A stretch of DNA of 16,618 bases from JBKHXU01 sp046565865 (lineage in GTDB: Bacteria > Pseudomonadota > Gammaproteobacteria > Acidiferrobacterales > Sulfurifustaceae). The notes beneath the pieces were generated by a model. It saw only the letters and a list, made by a program, of their open reading frames with translations. It ran no database searches and was not told the origin of the DNA. The DNA lies in assembly GCA_046565865.1 (NCBI GenBank), contig JBKHXU010000241.1, forward strand, positions 1-16,618, written 5' to 3'. Below are positions 1 through 8,293 of this stretch, piece by piece; the first letter of the stretch is position 1, and the number at the start of each line of letters is the position of its first letter. Both the position numbers and the translations under genes were made by a program.

Positions 1-17
1 GGGGGCGTGCTTTCTTT

Positions 18-51
18 GGTTCCTTTCTTTGCACGAGCAAAGAAAGGAACC
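18..51. repeat. Perfect palindromic repeat (REP-like hairpin) downstream of ureA
   Basis: Two perfect 15-base arms (18-32 and 37-51) flank a 4-base loop, ACGA. The arms are rich in TTTCTTT/AAAGAAA. The rest of 1-123 holds no credible gene; it continues with a short GC-rich stretch including GCCCGCGCGGAGCGCGG. Palindromes of this look (CTTTCTTTGC...GCAAAGAAAG) are common dispersed repeats between proteobacterial genes. On the minus strand the hairpin lies after the ureA stop, so it could protect the 3' end of the transcript or weaken read-through into the next urease gene. It has no clear U-tract, so I do not call it an intrinsic terminator. Confidence 0.7.
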
Positions 52-123
52 TGCCGTGGGTCAGCCACCCACAAGTACAAGTTAATACATCGACAGGCCC
101 GCGCGGAGCGCGGATCAAACCCC

Positions 124-426
124 TCACCGTACCGGCTCATGCACCGTCACCAACTTAGTCCCATCCGGAAACGTCGCCTCGACCTGCACCTCGGTAATCA
201 TCTCCGCCACGCCGTCCATGACATCGCCACGCGTCAGCAACGTCTGCCCATAACTCATCAACTCCGCAACCGTCTTGCCATCGCGCGCGCCTTCGAGGAT
301 GGCGGCGCTGATGTACGCCACCGCTTCCGGATAATTGAGCTTGAGCCCGCGGCTCTTGCGCCGCTCGGCCACGAGCGCGGCGGTAAAAATGAGGAGCTTG
401 TCTTTTTCTTGGGGTGATAGGTGCAT
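124..426 (-). CDS. ureA: Urease gamma subunit UreA
   Basis: This 100-residue protein is the smallest structural subunit of nickel urease, which hydrolyses urea to ammonia and carbamate in the cytoplasm. It is the standard length for UreA and starts MHLSPQEKDKLLIF, with the family stretches GLKLNYPEAVAYI, EGARDGKTVAELM and the C-terminal FPDGTKLVTVHEP. A GAGG ribosome site lies seven bases before the ATG. It begins nine bases after the ureD stop, so the two genes are surely co-transcribed. The beta and alpha subunits (ureB, ureC) and the other accessory genes are not in the window; ureB would be expected just past the left edge. Identification is secure. Confidence 0.97.
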   Translation of the reverse strand: MHLSPQEKDKLLIFTAALVAERRKSRGLKLNYPEAVAYISAAILEGARDGKTVAELMSYGQTLLTRGDVMDGVAEMITEVQVEATFPDGTKLVTVHEPVR

Positions 427-435
427 CGAATAGCC

Positions 436-1275
436 TCAGGTACGCCATATCCGCGGCGGCTGCGCGGAACGATCGCGAGCTTTGCGGCGAATCGCGTCCC
501 ACACCGCGATAAACCATTCGCGCACCGCGGCGCTCGACGGCCCGCGGTAGCGACATAACATTCCTTCATTGAACCGCGTCACGCCCGCCTCGCCGGGATA
601 GCCGCCGCTGCCCCACAACGTCCTTGCGCGCTCGCACATGTCGTCCTCCATGGTCCGTCCGAGAAAAACCAAAGTCGCGGTAACCGGTTGCCCGGCGAGG
701 CCATAGGCGCTTTGCATCGCGCTCGAACCGCCGTGCAGCCGCTGCCGATCGACCCACAGCGGTTTGCCCGCACGCCATACCTCCGTGATCGCGCGCCAGC
801 TTCCTTGATTGAATGTCTCGCCACGCGCGCTGCGCCCGAAGCGCGTGATCTCCCAGCCGAGAAACGTCGCGTCCGGATCGAGATCAACGCGCAGTGTCTG
901 CCGCGCCTGCGCGCGGTCGAACACGATGGTTTCGAGCGGCAGCCATTCGAGATGGGCGCTGCGCGCGATGCGCGCATGAATGCACTGCTCGGCGGTTACG
1001 AGACCGCGGTACCACTTCGCGGCGGACGGTGTCGTTATCAGCGCCTCGGCGCCCGGCTGCAACGCGACGTCGATATCGATCCGATCGCCGCCGACCATTC
1101 CACCCGGCGGATGCAACGCGACGACGTGGCACACGCCATCGCCCTCGGGATAAAACGGCCGTTGCAACGCGAGCGGCATGCGCGCCTCGGACCGCGCGAG
1201 TACCGTGCGCGCGTCGCGGCGCTCGAACCTCAGCGCCAGCCGCCCGTGCCAAGCGGGCGCGGGCTGCGCGCTCAC
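436..1275 (-). CDS. ureD: Urease accessory protein UreD (UreH)
   Basis: UreD is the scaffold that binds apo-urease with UreF and UreG and helps deliver nickel to the active site. Recognisable family segments are WHGRLALRFERRDARTVL near the N-terminus, HPPGGMVGGDRIDIDV, TTPSAAKWYRG, LEWLPLETIVFD, and LGWEITRFGRSARGE. The frame stays open upstream to 1452, but those extra residues are arginine-rich and unlike UreD. I choose the GTG at 1275, which overlaps the TGA of the preceding small gene (GTGA, a 4-base overlap) and gives 279 residues, a normal UreD length. The overlap points to translational coupling. ureA follows nine bases downstream. Confidence 0.93.
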   Translation of the reverse strand: MSAQPAPAWHGRLALRFERRDARTVLARSEARMPLALQRPFYPEGDGVCHVVALHPPGGMVGGDRIDIDVALQPGAEALITTPSAAKWYRGLVTAEQCIHARIARSAHLEWLPLETIVFDRAQARQTLRVDLDPDATFLGWEITRFGRSARGETFNQGSWRAITEVWRAGKPLWVDRQRLHGGSSAMQSAYGLAGQPVTATLVFLGRTMEDDMCERARTLWGSGGYPGEAGVTRFNEGMLCRYRGPSSAAVREWFIAVWDAIRRKARDRSAQPPRIWRT

Positions 1276-1481
1276 TGGATCTTCGATCTCACCCGCCGGA
1301 ATCGCGCCGCAACCAGCACGCCACCGACTGCGCCGACCACGGTCAGCACGAGCGCATACATTGGATCGATTCCGAACAGCACATGTGCGTGCTGCGGCAT
1401 CACCGCCGGATGGCCAGGGTGCGCCTGCGCGGTTAAGGGTGCGATTACCCAAAGGAAGTTAAGAGCTGAACTTGGTTTCAT
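1272..1481 (-). CDS. Small histidine-rich membrane or exported protein between urtE and ureD
   Basis: This is a 69-residue protein I cannot assign to a named family. It starts at an ATG with a good upstream site (GGAGAGG, five bases before). Residues 1-20 look like a signal peptide ending in AQA. A histidine-rich stretch follows (HPGHPAVMPQHAH; His21, 24, 31, 33), then one hydrophobic helix (about 41-60) and a basic tail (RFRRVRSK). The likely topology is one or two helices with the His-rich segment outside the cytoplasm. Its stop overlaps the ureD start, so it belongs to the urea operon. The AHPGH start recalls the mature N-terminus of HupE/UreJ nickel-related membrane proteins, but it is far too short to be one. 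A role in metal handling is only a guess. Confidence 0.75.
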   Translation of the reverse strand: MKPSSALNFLWVIAPLTAQAHPGHPAVMPQHAHVLFGIDPMYALVLTVVGAVGGVLVAARFRRVRSKIQ

Positions 1482-1506
1482 GTCGCCTCTCCAGACCTCT
1501 ATCTCG

Positions 1507-2199
1507 CTATACCGCCAGTAACCGCCTCACCTCATCCGACTCAAGCTCGGCGTGTCCGCCGCGGCGCACGATTTCGCCCCGCGCCATTACCAGAAATTGA
1601 TCGGCCAGCGCATTCGCAAAATCGAAATACTGTTCAACCAGCAGGATGGCCATATCTTTCCGTTCGGTGAGGCGGCGGATGACACGCTCGATGTCCTTGA
1701 TGATCGAGGGCTGAATTCCCTCAGTCGGTTCGTCCAGGATAAGGAGCTTAGGCTTGGTGAGCAACGCGCGGGCGATGGCGAGTTGTTGCTGCTGGCCGCC
1801 GGAGAGATCGCCCCCGCGGCGGCGGCGCATTTCTTTCAGGATCGGAAACATCTCATAGATGTCGTCCGGAATTTCGCCCGGCTGCTTGGCAGTAGCGAAG
1901 CCGGTGAGCAAATTTTCTTCCACCGTCAGGCGCGGAAAGATTTCGCGGCCCTGCGGCACATAGCCGATGCCGGCACGTGCTCGCGCATACGGCGGCAGGT
2001 GCGTAATGTCGGCGCCGTGAAAATAAATATTGCCGGAGCGGACGCGCAATATCCCCACCAGACACTTGAGCAGCGTGCTCTTGCCGACGCCGTTGCGGCC
2101 AAGCACGGCGGTGCACGAACCCATCCGGATCTCAAAGCCGATATCGTGCAAGGTATGCGAGCCGCCGTAGTAGTGATTGAGGTTGGCAACAGTTAACAT
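1507..2199 (-). CDS. urtE: Urea ABC transporter ATP-binding protein UrtE
   Basis: One of the two ATPases of the high-affinity urea importer, in the branched-chain amino acid (LivF-like) ABC class. It has 230 residues. Walker A is GRNGVGKST (34-42), the Q-loop is VPQGREIFP (Q83), the signature is LSGGQ (132-136), and Walker B is LLILDEP (152-158), followed by the TEGIQPSI typical of UrtE. A glutamine (LLVEQYFDFA) stands where many ABC ATPases carry the switch histidine; this is usual in LivF-type proteins. It starts one base after the urtD stop and is the last transporter gene. The small His-rich gene and ureD follow on the same strand. Paralogy with LivF is the only alternative, and the context rules for UrtE. 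Confidence 0.95.
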   Translation of the reverse strand: MLTVANLNHYYGGSHTLHDIGFEIRMGSCTAVLGRNGVGKSTLLKCLVGILRVRSGNIYFHGADITHLPPYARARAGIGYVPQGREIFPRLTVEENLLTGFATAKQPGEIPDDIYEMFPILKEMRRRRGGDLSGGQQQQLAIARALLTKPKLLILDEPTEGIQPSIIKDIERVIRRLTERKDMAILLVEQYFDFANALADQFLVMARGEIVRRGGHAELESDEVRRLLAV

Positions 2200-2200
2200 G

Positions 2201-3022
2201 TCAGCGGCCCAGGTAAACCTCGATTACGCGCTCGTCATTCTGAATCTTGTCCATCGATCCCTCGGCGAGCACCCGGCCTTCGTGCAGCACCGTCACTTTT
2301 CGCGCGATCGAAGCGACGAACTCCATGTCGTGCTCGACGACGATGATCGAATGCTTGCCGGCGAGCGACAGTAGCAGCTCCGCGGTACGCGCGGTCTCGT
2401 CGTCGGTCATGCCCGCAGCGGGCTCGTCGACCAGAAGAATCTGCGGGTCTTGCATCAATAGCATGCCGATTTCAAGCCACTGCTTCTGGCCGTGCGACAG
2501 CAACCCGGCGGGCGCGTCGGCGCGCGCGGCAAGGCCGATGCGATCGAGCATGGTGGCGATGCGAGCGCCCTCCTCGCTCGATAGGCGCGCGAACAGACTG
2601 CGCCAGACGCGCTTGTCGGTCTTCATCGCCAGCTCAAGATTTTCGAACACGGTGTGCGATTCGAATACGGTCGGTTTCTGGAATTTGCGCCCGATGCCGA
2701 GGCGCGCAATCTCGTACTCGGCGAGTTCGGTAAGGTCGATAGTTTGGCCGAGGTATGCCTTGCCGCTATCGGGGCGCGTCTTGCCGGTAATGACGTCCAT
2801 CATCGTGGTCTTGCCAGCGCCGTTCGGGCCGATGACGCAGCGCAGCTCCCCCTTGTCGAGTGCGAGCGAAAGATCGTTGAGCGCCTTGAAGCCGTCGAAG
2901 CTCACCGTTACGCCTTCGACGTATAAAATCGGGCCGTGCGAGGTGTCGATGGCGCCGTCTACGACGACATGGCCCATGCCGGTGGTTTCGCCGCTCGCGG
3001 CGGTCGCTTCCGCGGCGCTCAT
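2201..3022 (-). CDS. urtD: Urea ABC transporter ATP-binding protein UrtD
   Basis: Second ATPase of the urea importer, LivG-like, 273 residues. Walker A is GPNGAGKT (65-72), the signature is the variant LSHGQ (175-179) seen in UrtD proteins, Walker B is ILLVDEP (195-201), and the switch histidine is in VVEHDMEFV. The first 30 residues are a poorly ordered-looking leader before PILYVEGVTVSFDGF, which is common in UrtD. Its ATG overlaps the urtC TGA (ATGA, 4 bases), so the two are translationally coupled, and urtE follows one base after its stop. Confidence 0.95.
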   Translation of the reverse strand: MSAAEATAASGETTGMGHVVVDGAIDTSHGPILYVEGVTVSFDGFKALNDLSLALDKGELRCVIGPNGAGKTTMMDVITGKTRPDSGKAYLGQTIDLTELAEYEIARLGIGRKFQKPTVFESHTVFENLELAMKTDKRVWRSLFARLSSEEGARIATMLDRIGLAARADAPAGLLSHGQKQWLEIGMLLMQDPQILLVDEPAAGMTDDETARTAELLLSLAGKHSIIVVEHDMEFVASIARKVTVLHEGRVLAEGSMDKIQNDERVIEVYLGR

Positions 3023-4116
3023 GCGGCCCCCGCCTTACGGGCGAACAACCCGGCGATGCCTTTCGGTAGGAACAGCGTCACCACCACGAACAACGCACCC
3101 AAGAAGTACAACCAGTACTCCGGCCAAGCAACGGTGAATACGCTTTTAGCGCCGTTGACGATGCCGGCCCCTGCAGCGGCGCCGACGAGCGAGCCGCGAC
3201 CGCCGACCGCGACCCAGATGGCGATCTCGATGGAGTTGGCCGGCGACATCTCGCTTGGATTGATGATGCCGACCTGCGGCACGTACAACGCGCCGGCGAT
3301 GCCGCACAGCACGGCTGACAACACCCACACGAAGAGTTTGTAGTCGCGCGTGTTGTAGCCCGAGAACATCGTGCGCGATTCGGCGTCGCGAATCGCCGCC
3401 AGCACGTGGCCGAACTTGGAGCACACGAGGTAACGGCACAGCAGCAGCGTCGCCATCAAAAATACGCCGGTGATCGCGAACAACGCGACTTTGGTATTGG
3501 GATTGGCGAGCGAGAAGCCGAGGATGCGTTTGAAATCGGTGAAGCCGTTATTGCCGCCGAAACCGGTGTCGTTGCGGAAGAACAGCAGCATGAACGCGAA
3601 CGTCAGCGCCTGGGTGATGATGGAGAAGTACACGCCTTTGATGCGCGAGCGGAACGCGAACCAGCCGAAGATGAATGCGAGCACTCCGGGCACCAGCACG
3701 ATCTTCAGCACCGCGAACCAGAAGTACTCACTCCCTACCCAGTACCAGGGAAAGTCTTTCCAATCGAGGAATACCATGAAGTCAGGAAGATGACTGCGGT
3801 ATTGCCCCTCCGCACCGATCTCGCGCATGAGGTACATGCCCATCGCATAGCCGCCGAGGGCGAAGAACAACCCATGGCCGAGCGAGAGGATACCGGCGTA
3901 GCCCCAGATGAGATCCATCGCCAACGCCACCATGGCGTAGCACATGATTTTGCCGAACAGCAGCACGTAGTAATCGGAGAGGTGCCACGCCGAATCCGGC
4001 GGCACCGCCAGCCGCAGCAGCGGCACGACAATCAACACCAACGCGGCGAACGCGCCGAGCGCGGCCCAGCCGCGCGGGCCGTAGAGAGCGGTGAGTCGCG
4101 TCGACAACGGACCCAC
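3019..4116 (-). CDS. urtC: Urea ABC transporter permease UrtC
   Basis: Inner-membrane permease of the LivM type, pairing with UrtB to form the urea channel. The frame is open upstream to 4287, but that part overlaps urtB and is rich in His and Arg, so it is not real. I choose the GTG at 4116 (VGPLSTRLTALYGPRG): it lies just after the urtB stop, has GGAG eight bases upstream, and yields 365 residues, normal for UrtC. Family features are many hydrophobic helices, the stretch DLIWGYAGILSLGHGLFFALGGYAMGMY (conserved in LivM/UrtC), and a C-terminal half with WVLSAVLCGIAGALYVPQVG and WVAVGGRGSLVGAAAGA. A TTG at 4107 is a weaker alternative start. Confidence 0.94.
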   Translation of the reverse strand: MGPLSTRLTALYGPRGWAALGAFAALVLIVVPLLRLAVPPDSAWHLSDYYVLLFGKIMCYAMVALAMDLIWGYAGILSLGHGLFFALGGYAMGMYLMREIGAEGQYRSHLPDFMVFLDWKDFPWYWVGSEYFWFAVLKIVLVPGVLAFIFGWFAFRSRIKGVYFSIITQALTFAFMLLFFRNDTGFGGNNGFTDFKRILGFSLANPNTKVALFAITGVFLMATLLLCRYLVCSKFGHVLAAIRDAESRTMFSGYNTRDYKLFVWVLSAVLCGIAGALYVPQVGIINPSEMSPANSIEIAIWVAVGGRGSLVGAAAGAGIVNGAKSVFTVAWPEYWLYFLGALFVVVTLFLPKGIAGLFARKAGAA

Positions 4117-4118
4117 GA

Positions 4119-5729
4119 CTAGGTCTCCACCGCGCGGCCTTTCATGGCGAACATGCCTTGCGGGCGCTTCTGAATGAAGAGAATGATGAACACGAGCACG
4201 ATGATCTTGCCAAGCACTGCCCCGGTGAATGGTTCGAGGAATTTGTTTACCTCGCCCAAACCGATGGCGGCGATGATGGTGCCCCACAACTGACCGACGC
4301 CGCCCAGCACGACCACCATGAACGAATCGACAATATAACTTTGTCCCAAGTCCGGACCGACGTTACCGATCTGTGATAGCGCGACACCGCCCAAACCCGC
4401 GATGCCGGAACCGAGACCGAACGTCATCCAGTCGACGCGCGGCGTCGGGATGCCCATACAGTCGGCCATTTGCCGGTTCTGCGTCACCGCGCGCACGTAC
4501 AGTCCTAGGCGCGTGCGCGCCAGGAACAGCCATACGAGAAACACCACGAACGCGGCGAAAAACACGATTACGACGCGGTTGTACGGCAACACCACGTCGC
4601 CGCCGAGCGCGAAGCCGCCGGACATCCACACGGGGTTTTCCACTTCGACGTTCTGCGCGCCGAAGATCATGCGCACGAATTGAATCAGGATGAGGCTGAT
4701 GCCCCAGGTCGTCAGCAACGTCTCCAACGGACGGCCGTAGAGATGACGAATCACGGTGCGTTCAAGCACGATACCCACCAACGCCGACACCGCGAACGCC
4801 GCCGGCACCGCCGCGATGAGATAGAAGTCGAACGCGCCGGGAAAGTATTGACGGAACAACGTTTGCATCACGTAGGTCGTGTAGGCGCCGATCATCAGCA
4901 TCTCACCGTGCGCCATGTTGATGATACCCATGAGACCGAACGTGATCGCGAGCCCGAGCGCGGCAAGCAACAGCACGCTGCCGAGCGATAGCCCGTAGAA
5001 CAACGTGCCAAGCACCCGCGGTACTACGAAGCGGCTTTCAATATCCCGTATCGCCTGTTGCGCCTCCAAGCGCACCGTTTCGTCCGGTTCGACGAACGAG
5101 CCGTCGGCGTTCTTCTGCAACAACGCCGCGAGTAACTGTTTGGTCTGCGGGTCCGTGCTCGCGGCGAGCGTCCGAACCGCCTGGCGACGCACGGCGGCGT
5201 CCGCGCTCTTGATCTCGATAGCGGCGCTCGCCTGCGCTAGTAACGCCTTTACGTCCGGATCGGTTTCTTTGTCGAACGCGCGCTTGATCAGCGGCAGCAT
5301 CTCTTCGTTCGCATCGGCCGCGACGGCCTGCGCGGCGGCGTGACGCTCGCCGCGATTCGGCGAGGCCAACTTAAGTGCGGCGATCGCGGTATCGAGCGCC
5401 CCGCGAATGCGATTGTTGACGACGATGGACTCGAGTCGGTCGGTGGGCGCGTCGACCGCTTCGCCGGTCACGGCGTCTTTGACGCCGTCGGCACCGACGA
5501 TGACGGCGCGGCCGTTGAATACTTGCAAGGCGTCGTCCTGCATCGCCTGAAACAGCGGGATGGCGGCGGGATCGCCCTCGGTGACGAGTTTATTGATCGC
5601 ATCGAGCTTGGCGTCGCCGTCTTCCGCGGTCAGTTGCTTGACCGCAGCGGAATCGAGCGCGTGAGCGGCAGGTGCGCCGACGAGGCACAGCGCCACGAGC
5701 GCGGTTTTCCACCAACGTTGCTTGAACAT
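4119..5729 (-). CDS. urtB: Urea ABC transporter permease UrtB with N-terminal periplasmic domain
   Basis: LivH-type permease of the urea importer, 536 residues. It has the UrtB-specific long N-terminal part: a signal-like segment (1-24, ending AAHA) and then a helical repeat-like region (about 30-230, with LKLASPNRGERHAAAQAV and VRRQAVRTLAAS resembling HEAT-type repeats). The permease proper begins near residue 238 (VLGTLFYGLSLGSVLLLAALGL) and includes MGIINMAHGEMLMIGAYTTY, the conserved LivH motif. A conserved stretch around GLGSGIAGLGGVALSQIGNVGP lies toward the end. No clear Shine-Dalgarno is visible before the ATG, so expression may be low relative to urtA. The gene follows urtA after a 237-base gap with hairpins. 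Confidence 0.95.
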   Translation of the reverse strand: MFKQRWWKTALVALCLVGAPAAHALDSAAVKQLTAEDGDAKLDAINKLVTEGDPAAIPLFQAMQDDALQVFNGRAVIVGADGVKDAVTGEAVDAPTDRLESIVVNNRIRGALDTAIAALKLASPNRGERHAAAQAVAADANEEMLPLIKRAFDKETDPDVKALLAQASAAIEIKSADAAVRRQAVRTLAASTDPQTKQLLAALLQKNADGSFVEPDETVRLEAQQAIRDIESRFVVPRVLGTLFYGLSLGSVLLLAALGLAITFGLMGIINMAHGEMLMIGAYTTYVMQTLFRQYFPGAFDFYLIAAVPAAFAVSALVGIVLERTVIRHLYGRPLETLLTTWGISLILIQFVRMIFGAQNVEVENPVWMSGGFALGGDVVLPYNRVVIVFFAAFVVFLVWLFLARTRLGLYVRAVTQNRQMADCMGIPTPRVDWMTFGLGSGIAGLGGVALSQIGNVGPDLGQSYIVDSFMVVVLGGVGQLWGTIIAAIGLGEVNKFLEPFTGAVLGKIIVLVFIILFIQKRPQGMFAMKGRAVET

Positions 5730-5910
5730 AGATGCGCCGGTTTAAGTCGCCCGGCTCGGAGCCGAGGCGCACGCTTGCAAAAAAGGCAAAGGTTCGTCGT
5801 AACTGGTCACCTTTGCTGCCGCGCTTCCTGCTCTGCAGCAAAGCCCAGAGCAACGGATCGCCCCGGGAGAGGGCCGGGGAAGGAAGCGCCGTGACGTCTT
5901 GCCGCAGCAC

Positions 5911-5943
5911 CCCTCTCCCTCTCCCACAAACAAAGGGAGAGGG
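5911..5943. repeat. Hairpin-forming CCCTCTCCCT / AGGGAGAGGG repeat in the urtA-urtB gap
   Basis: The 237-base gap between urtB and urtA (5730-5966) has no gene. It holds a 10-base inverted repeat (5911-5920 with 5934-5943) of a purine/pyrimidine type often dispersed in proteobacterial genomes, plus a second shorter hairpin (GCTCTG 5830-5835 with CAGAGC 5846-5851). Both fall just after the urtA stop in the minus-strand transcript. A 3' hairpin after a binding-protein gene commonly stabilises that part of the message, so more UrtA than UrtBCDE could be made. That role is inferred. I see no promoter I can defend in this gap. Confidence 0.6.
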
Positions 5944-5966
5944 AACCCGACTACCTGGACACTCAA

Positions 5967-7250
5967 CTACTTCTTCGCCACCGTCTCCGGCTCGTCCTTT
6001 TTCTTGTCGTTGCCGGCAATGAACGGGCTCCACGGCTGGGCCTTGACTGGGCCCGGCGTCTTCCAGACCACGTTGAACTGGCCGTCTGCTTTCACTTCGC
6101 CGATGAACACGGGCTTGTGCAGATGATGATTCTTTTCATCCATCTTGGCAACGAACCCGGACGGCGCCTTGAACGTCTGACCCGCCATGGCGGCAATCAC
6201 CTTGTCGGTGTCGGTCGACTTGGCTTTCTCCACCGCTTGCTTCCACATGTAGATGCCGATGTAGGTCGCTTCCATCGGGTCGTTGGTCAGCGGCTTGTCT
6301 TTATGCCCCGCGAGACCTTTCTTCTTGGCGTACGCGGCCCATTTTTTCTTGAACTCTTCGTTCGCCGGATTCTTGAGCGACATGAAGTAGTTCCAGGCGG
6401 CAAGGTGCCCCACGAGCGGCTTGGTGTCCACACCGCGCAGCTCTTCTTCACCGACGGAGAACGCGACGACCGGCACATCTTTCGCCTTCAGGCCCTGGTT
6501 GCCCAGCTCCTTATAGAACGGCACGTTCGAGTCGCCGTTGATGGTCGAGATCACCGCGGTCTTTTTGCCGGCCGAGAACTTCTTGATGTTGGCGATGATG
6601 GTCTGGTAGTCCGTATGACCGAACGGGGTGTATTCCTCCATGATGTCGGCTTCCGCCACGCCCTTCGACTTCAGGAACGCGCGCAGGATTTTGTTGGTCG
6701 TGCGCGGATACACATAGTCCGTGCCGAGCAACACGAAGCGCTTGGCGCCGCCGCCATCCTTGCTCATCAAGTATTCCACTGCCGGGATCGCCTGCTGATT
6801 TGGCGCGGCGCCGGTGTAGAACACGTTCTTTGACAGCTCCTCGCCCTCGTACTGCACCGGATAGAACAAGAGGCCGTTCAACTCTTCGAACACCGGCAAC
6901 ACGCTCTTGCGCGACACCGAGGTCCAGCAGCCGAACACGGCAGCGACTTTATCCTGCGTAATGAGCTGCCGCGCCTTCTCGGCGAACAACGGCCAGTTGG
7001 ATGCCGGATCGACCACCACCGGCTCGATCTTCTTGCCCATCACACCGCCCTTGGCATTGATCTCCTCGAACGCCATCAGCGCGACGTCTTTGAGCACGGT
7101 CTCGCTGATCGCCATCGTGCCGGATAGCGAGTGAAGCACGCCGACTTTGATGGTTTCTGCGGCGTACGTGGGTTGAAGCAACATACCGAACAGGGCCGTG
7201 ACGCCGAATATCGCCGCGCGCCCGAATCGTTTTACATGCAGGGGGTTCAT
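5967..7250 (-). CDS. urtA: Urea ABC transporter substrate-binding protein UrtA
   Basis: Periplasmic urea-binding protein of the Urt importer, type I fold (LivJ/FmdD-like), 427 residues from the chosen ATG at 7250, which has GGAG six bases upstream. An upstream in-frame ATG at 7310 would add 20 residues without signal-peptide character and is rejected. Residues 1-30 form a Sec signal peptide (VKRFGRAAIFGVTALFGMLL, cleaved near TYA). The mature protein starts AETIKVGVLHSLSGTMAISE, and VVVDPASNWPLFAEKARQLI, GCWTSVSRKSVLPVFEE and FYPVQYEGEE are typical of UrtA/FmdD. The urt permeases and ATPases follow in the usual urtABCDE order. Confidence 0.96.
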   Translation of the reverse strand: MNPLHVKRFGRAAIFGVTALFGMLLQPTYAAETIKVGVLHSLSGTMAISETVLKDVALMAFEEINAKGGVMGKKIEPVVVDPASNWPLFAEKARQLITQDKVAAVFGCWTSVSRKSVLPVFEELNGLLFYPVQYEGEELSKNVFYTGAAPNQQAIPAVEYLMSKDGGGAKRFVLLGTDYVYPRTTNKILRAFLKSKGVAEADIMEEYTPFGHTDYQTIIANIKKFSAGKKTAVISTINGDSNVPFYKELGNQGLKAKDVPVVAFSVGEEELRGVDTKPLVGHLAAWNYFMSLKNPANEEFKKKWAAYAKKKGLAGHKDKPLTNDPMEATYIGIYMWKQAVEKAKSTDTDKVIAAMAGQTFKAPSGFVAKMDEKNHHLHKPVFIGEVKADGQFNVVWKTPGPVKAQPWSPFIAGNDKKKDEPETVAKK

Positions 7251-7307
7251 GCCTCGCTCCTTAATCGTAATTTGTGAGTGACAGCCGTCGTCTGACGTAG
7301 CCGGACA

Positions 7308-7332
7308 CACATGGGCCCCGCGGGCCCATGTG
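7308..7332 (-). terminator. GC-rich hairpin between the porin gene and urtA (possible attenuator)
   Basis: A perfect 11-base stem (CACATGGGCCC with GGGCCCATGTG) with a three-base loop lies 13 bases after the porin stop and about 57 bases before the urtA start. There is no U-tract on the minus strand, so it is not a classical intrinsic terminator; partial attenuation or 3'-end protection of the porin message is as likely. No separate sigma-54 promoter was found in the 95-base gap, so urtA may depend on read-through from the porin promoter. Confidence 0.5.
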
Positions 7333-7345
7333 CTCCGATGCCGTG

Positions 7346-8170
7346 TTACAGATCGAACGCGTACTTCACGAACAACACCGCGGTATTTTCCAGGTCCTGT
7401 TCGGTACGGAGCTTGCCGCCGATGATGTAGGTAAGGCCCGCTTCAGCGCCGGTCTTGCCGATCGGATGCGACAACGTCAGGTCGAGATGCCGGAAGTCCG
7501 AGCTTGTCGTTGTCAAACCACAGCCGGCGGTGCCACCGCAGATTTCCGCGCTGTCGTCTTTCTCGTACAGGTAGTAACCAGCCGTGCCGCTAAACTTGAA
7601 GCCTTTGGGCAGATCGGCGGCGTAGCTCGCGGTGAGGTAGGTGTCGCCCTGGTTTCCCCAGAATCCGTCCTGCAGCAAATACTTGAACCCAAGCGTTACC
7701 GGTCCCACGCCGAGCGTACCGAACAATTCGAGCAAATCCGAATCGTCGACATTGATGTAGTAGTACTGCGTCAGACCCAGGCTGTACGCCATGCTACCGA
7801 CCTTGCCCGAGAACCCACCGTAAAAGTCGTTCTCGAAACCCGAGCCGATCTTGGGCGTGCCGCCGCCGGTCGTATAGGTGTAATCGAGGTTCGAGCCCCA
7901 GTAACCTAGAAACAGGCCGCTATCGAAAGTCCAATCGAAACCGCCTTGAACGGCGGTGCCGCTATTTTCCGGTGCCACGCATGTACCACCGGTCGGCACC
8001 TTGTCACACGTACCGGCATTACCGCGCAGTACGTACTTCGAAAATACGCCGATATTTCCGGTCGCCGTATCCGCCTGTGCCTGACCGGCGACGCCAAGTG
8101 CAGCGACGGCGGCCATCGAGAGCAGGGACAGCGTGGGCAACCCCGACACCTTCTTATTCAGTTGGCTCAC
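7346..8170 (-). CDS. TorF-like putative outer-membrane porin upstream of urtA
   Basis: A 274-residue protein with a Sec signal peptide (1-33, ending GQAQA) followed by DTATGNIGVFSKYVLRG, the usual start of the TorF-family putative porins. The rest alternates aromatic and polar residues in strands (GLFLGYWGSNLDYTY, YSLGLTQYYYINVDD, LTLSHPIGKTGAEAGLTYI) and ends VLFVKYAFDL, as expected of a beta-barrel. I choose the GTG at 8170: GAGGAG lies six bases upstream, whereas the farther ATG (8209) spans this site. It is the first gene downstream of a sigma-54 promoter and precedes urtA on the same strand, suggesting diffusion of urea, or another small nitrogen compound such as guanidine, across the outer membrane. 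Four cysteines in pairs (GTCDKVPTGGTC, EICGGTAGCG) could form disulfides. The substrate is inferred only from position. Confidence 0.85.
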   Translation of the reverse strand: MSQLNKKVSGLPTLSLLSMAAVAALGVAGQAQADTATGNIGVFSKYVLRGNAGTCDKVPTGGTCVAPENSGTAVQGGFDWTFDSGLFLGYWGSNLDYTYTTGGGTPKIGSGFENDFYGGFSGKVGSMAYSLGLTQYYYINVDDSDLLELFGTLGVGPVTLGFKYLLQDGFWGNQGDTYLTASYAADLPKGFKFSGTAGYYLYEKDDSAEICGGTAGCGLTTTSSDFRHLDLTLSHPIGKTGAEAGLTYIIGGKLRTEQDLENTAVLFVKYAFDL

Positions 8171-8293
8171 TGTTATCTCCTCATTGGTTAACGTAATCAC
8201 GCTTCGCAAGACACGACCCGGCCGGTCCCTGCCTTACTTCGCTGCCCCTCAGCCTCGCCTATCGCGCATAAACCTTGCGTCGTCTGCGGTTCA

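Noticed and set aside
1276..1452. Longer UreD starting at 1452
   Set aside because: The extra 59 residues overlap the small His-rich gene, are Arg-rich and unlike UreD; the GTG at 1275 overlaps the upstream stop.
1272..1481. HupE/UreJ nickel permease
   Set aside because: Only the AHPGH start is similar; the protein has a single helix after the signal, whereas HupE/UreJ have several and are about 190 residues.
4117..4287. Longer UrtC starting at 4287
   Set aside because: It would overlap urtB by more than 160 bases with a His/Arg-rich non-family leader; the GTG at 4116 has a ribosome site.
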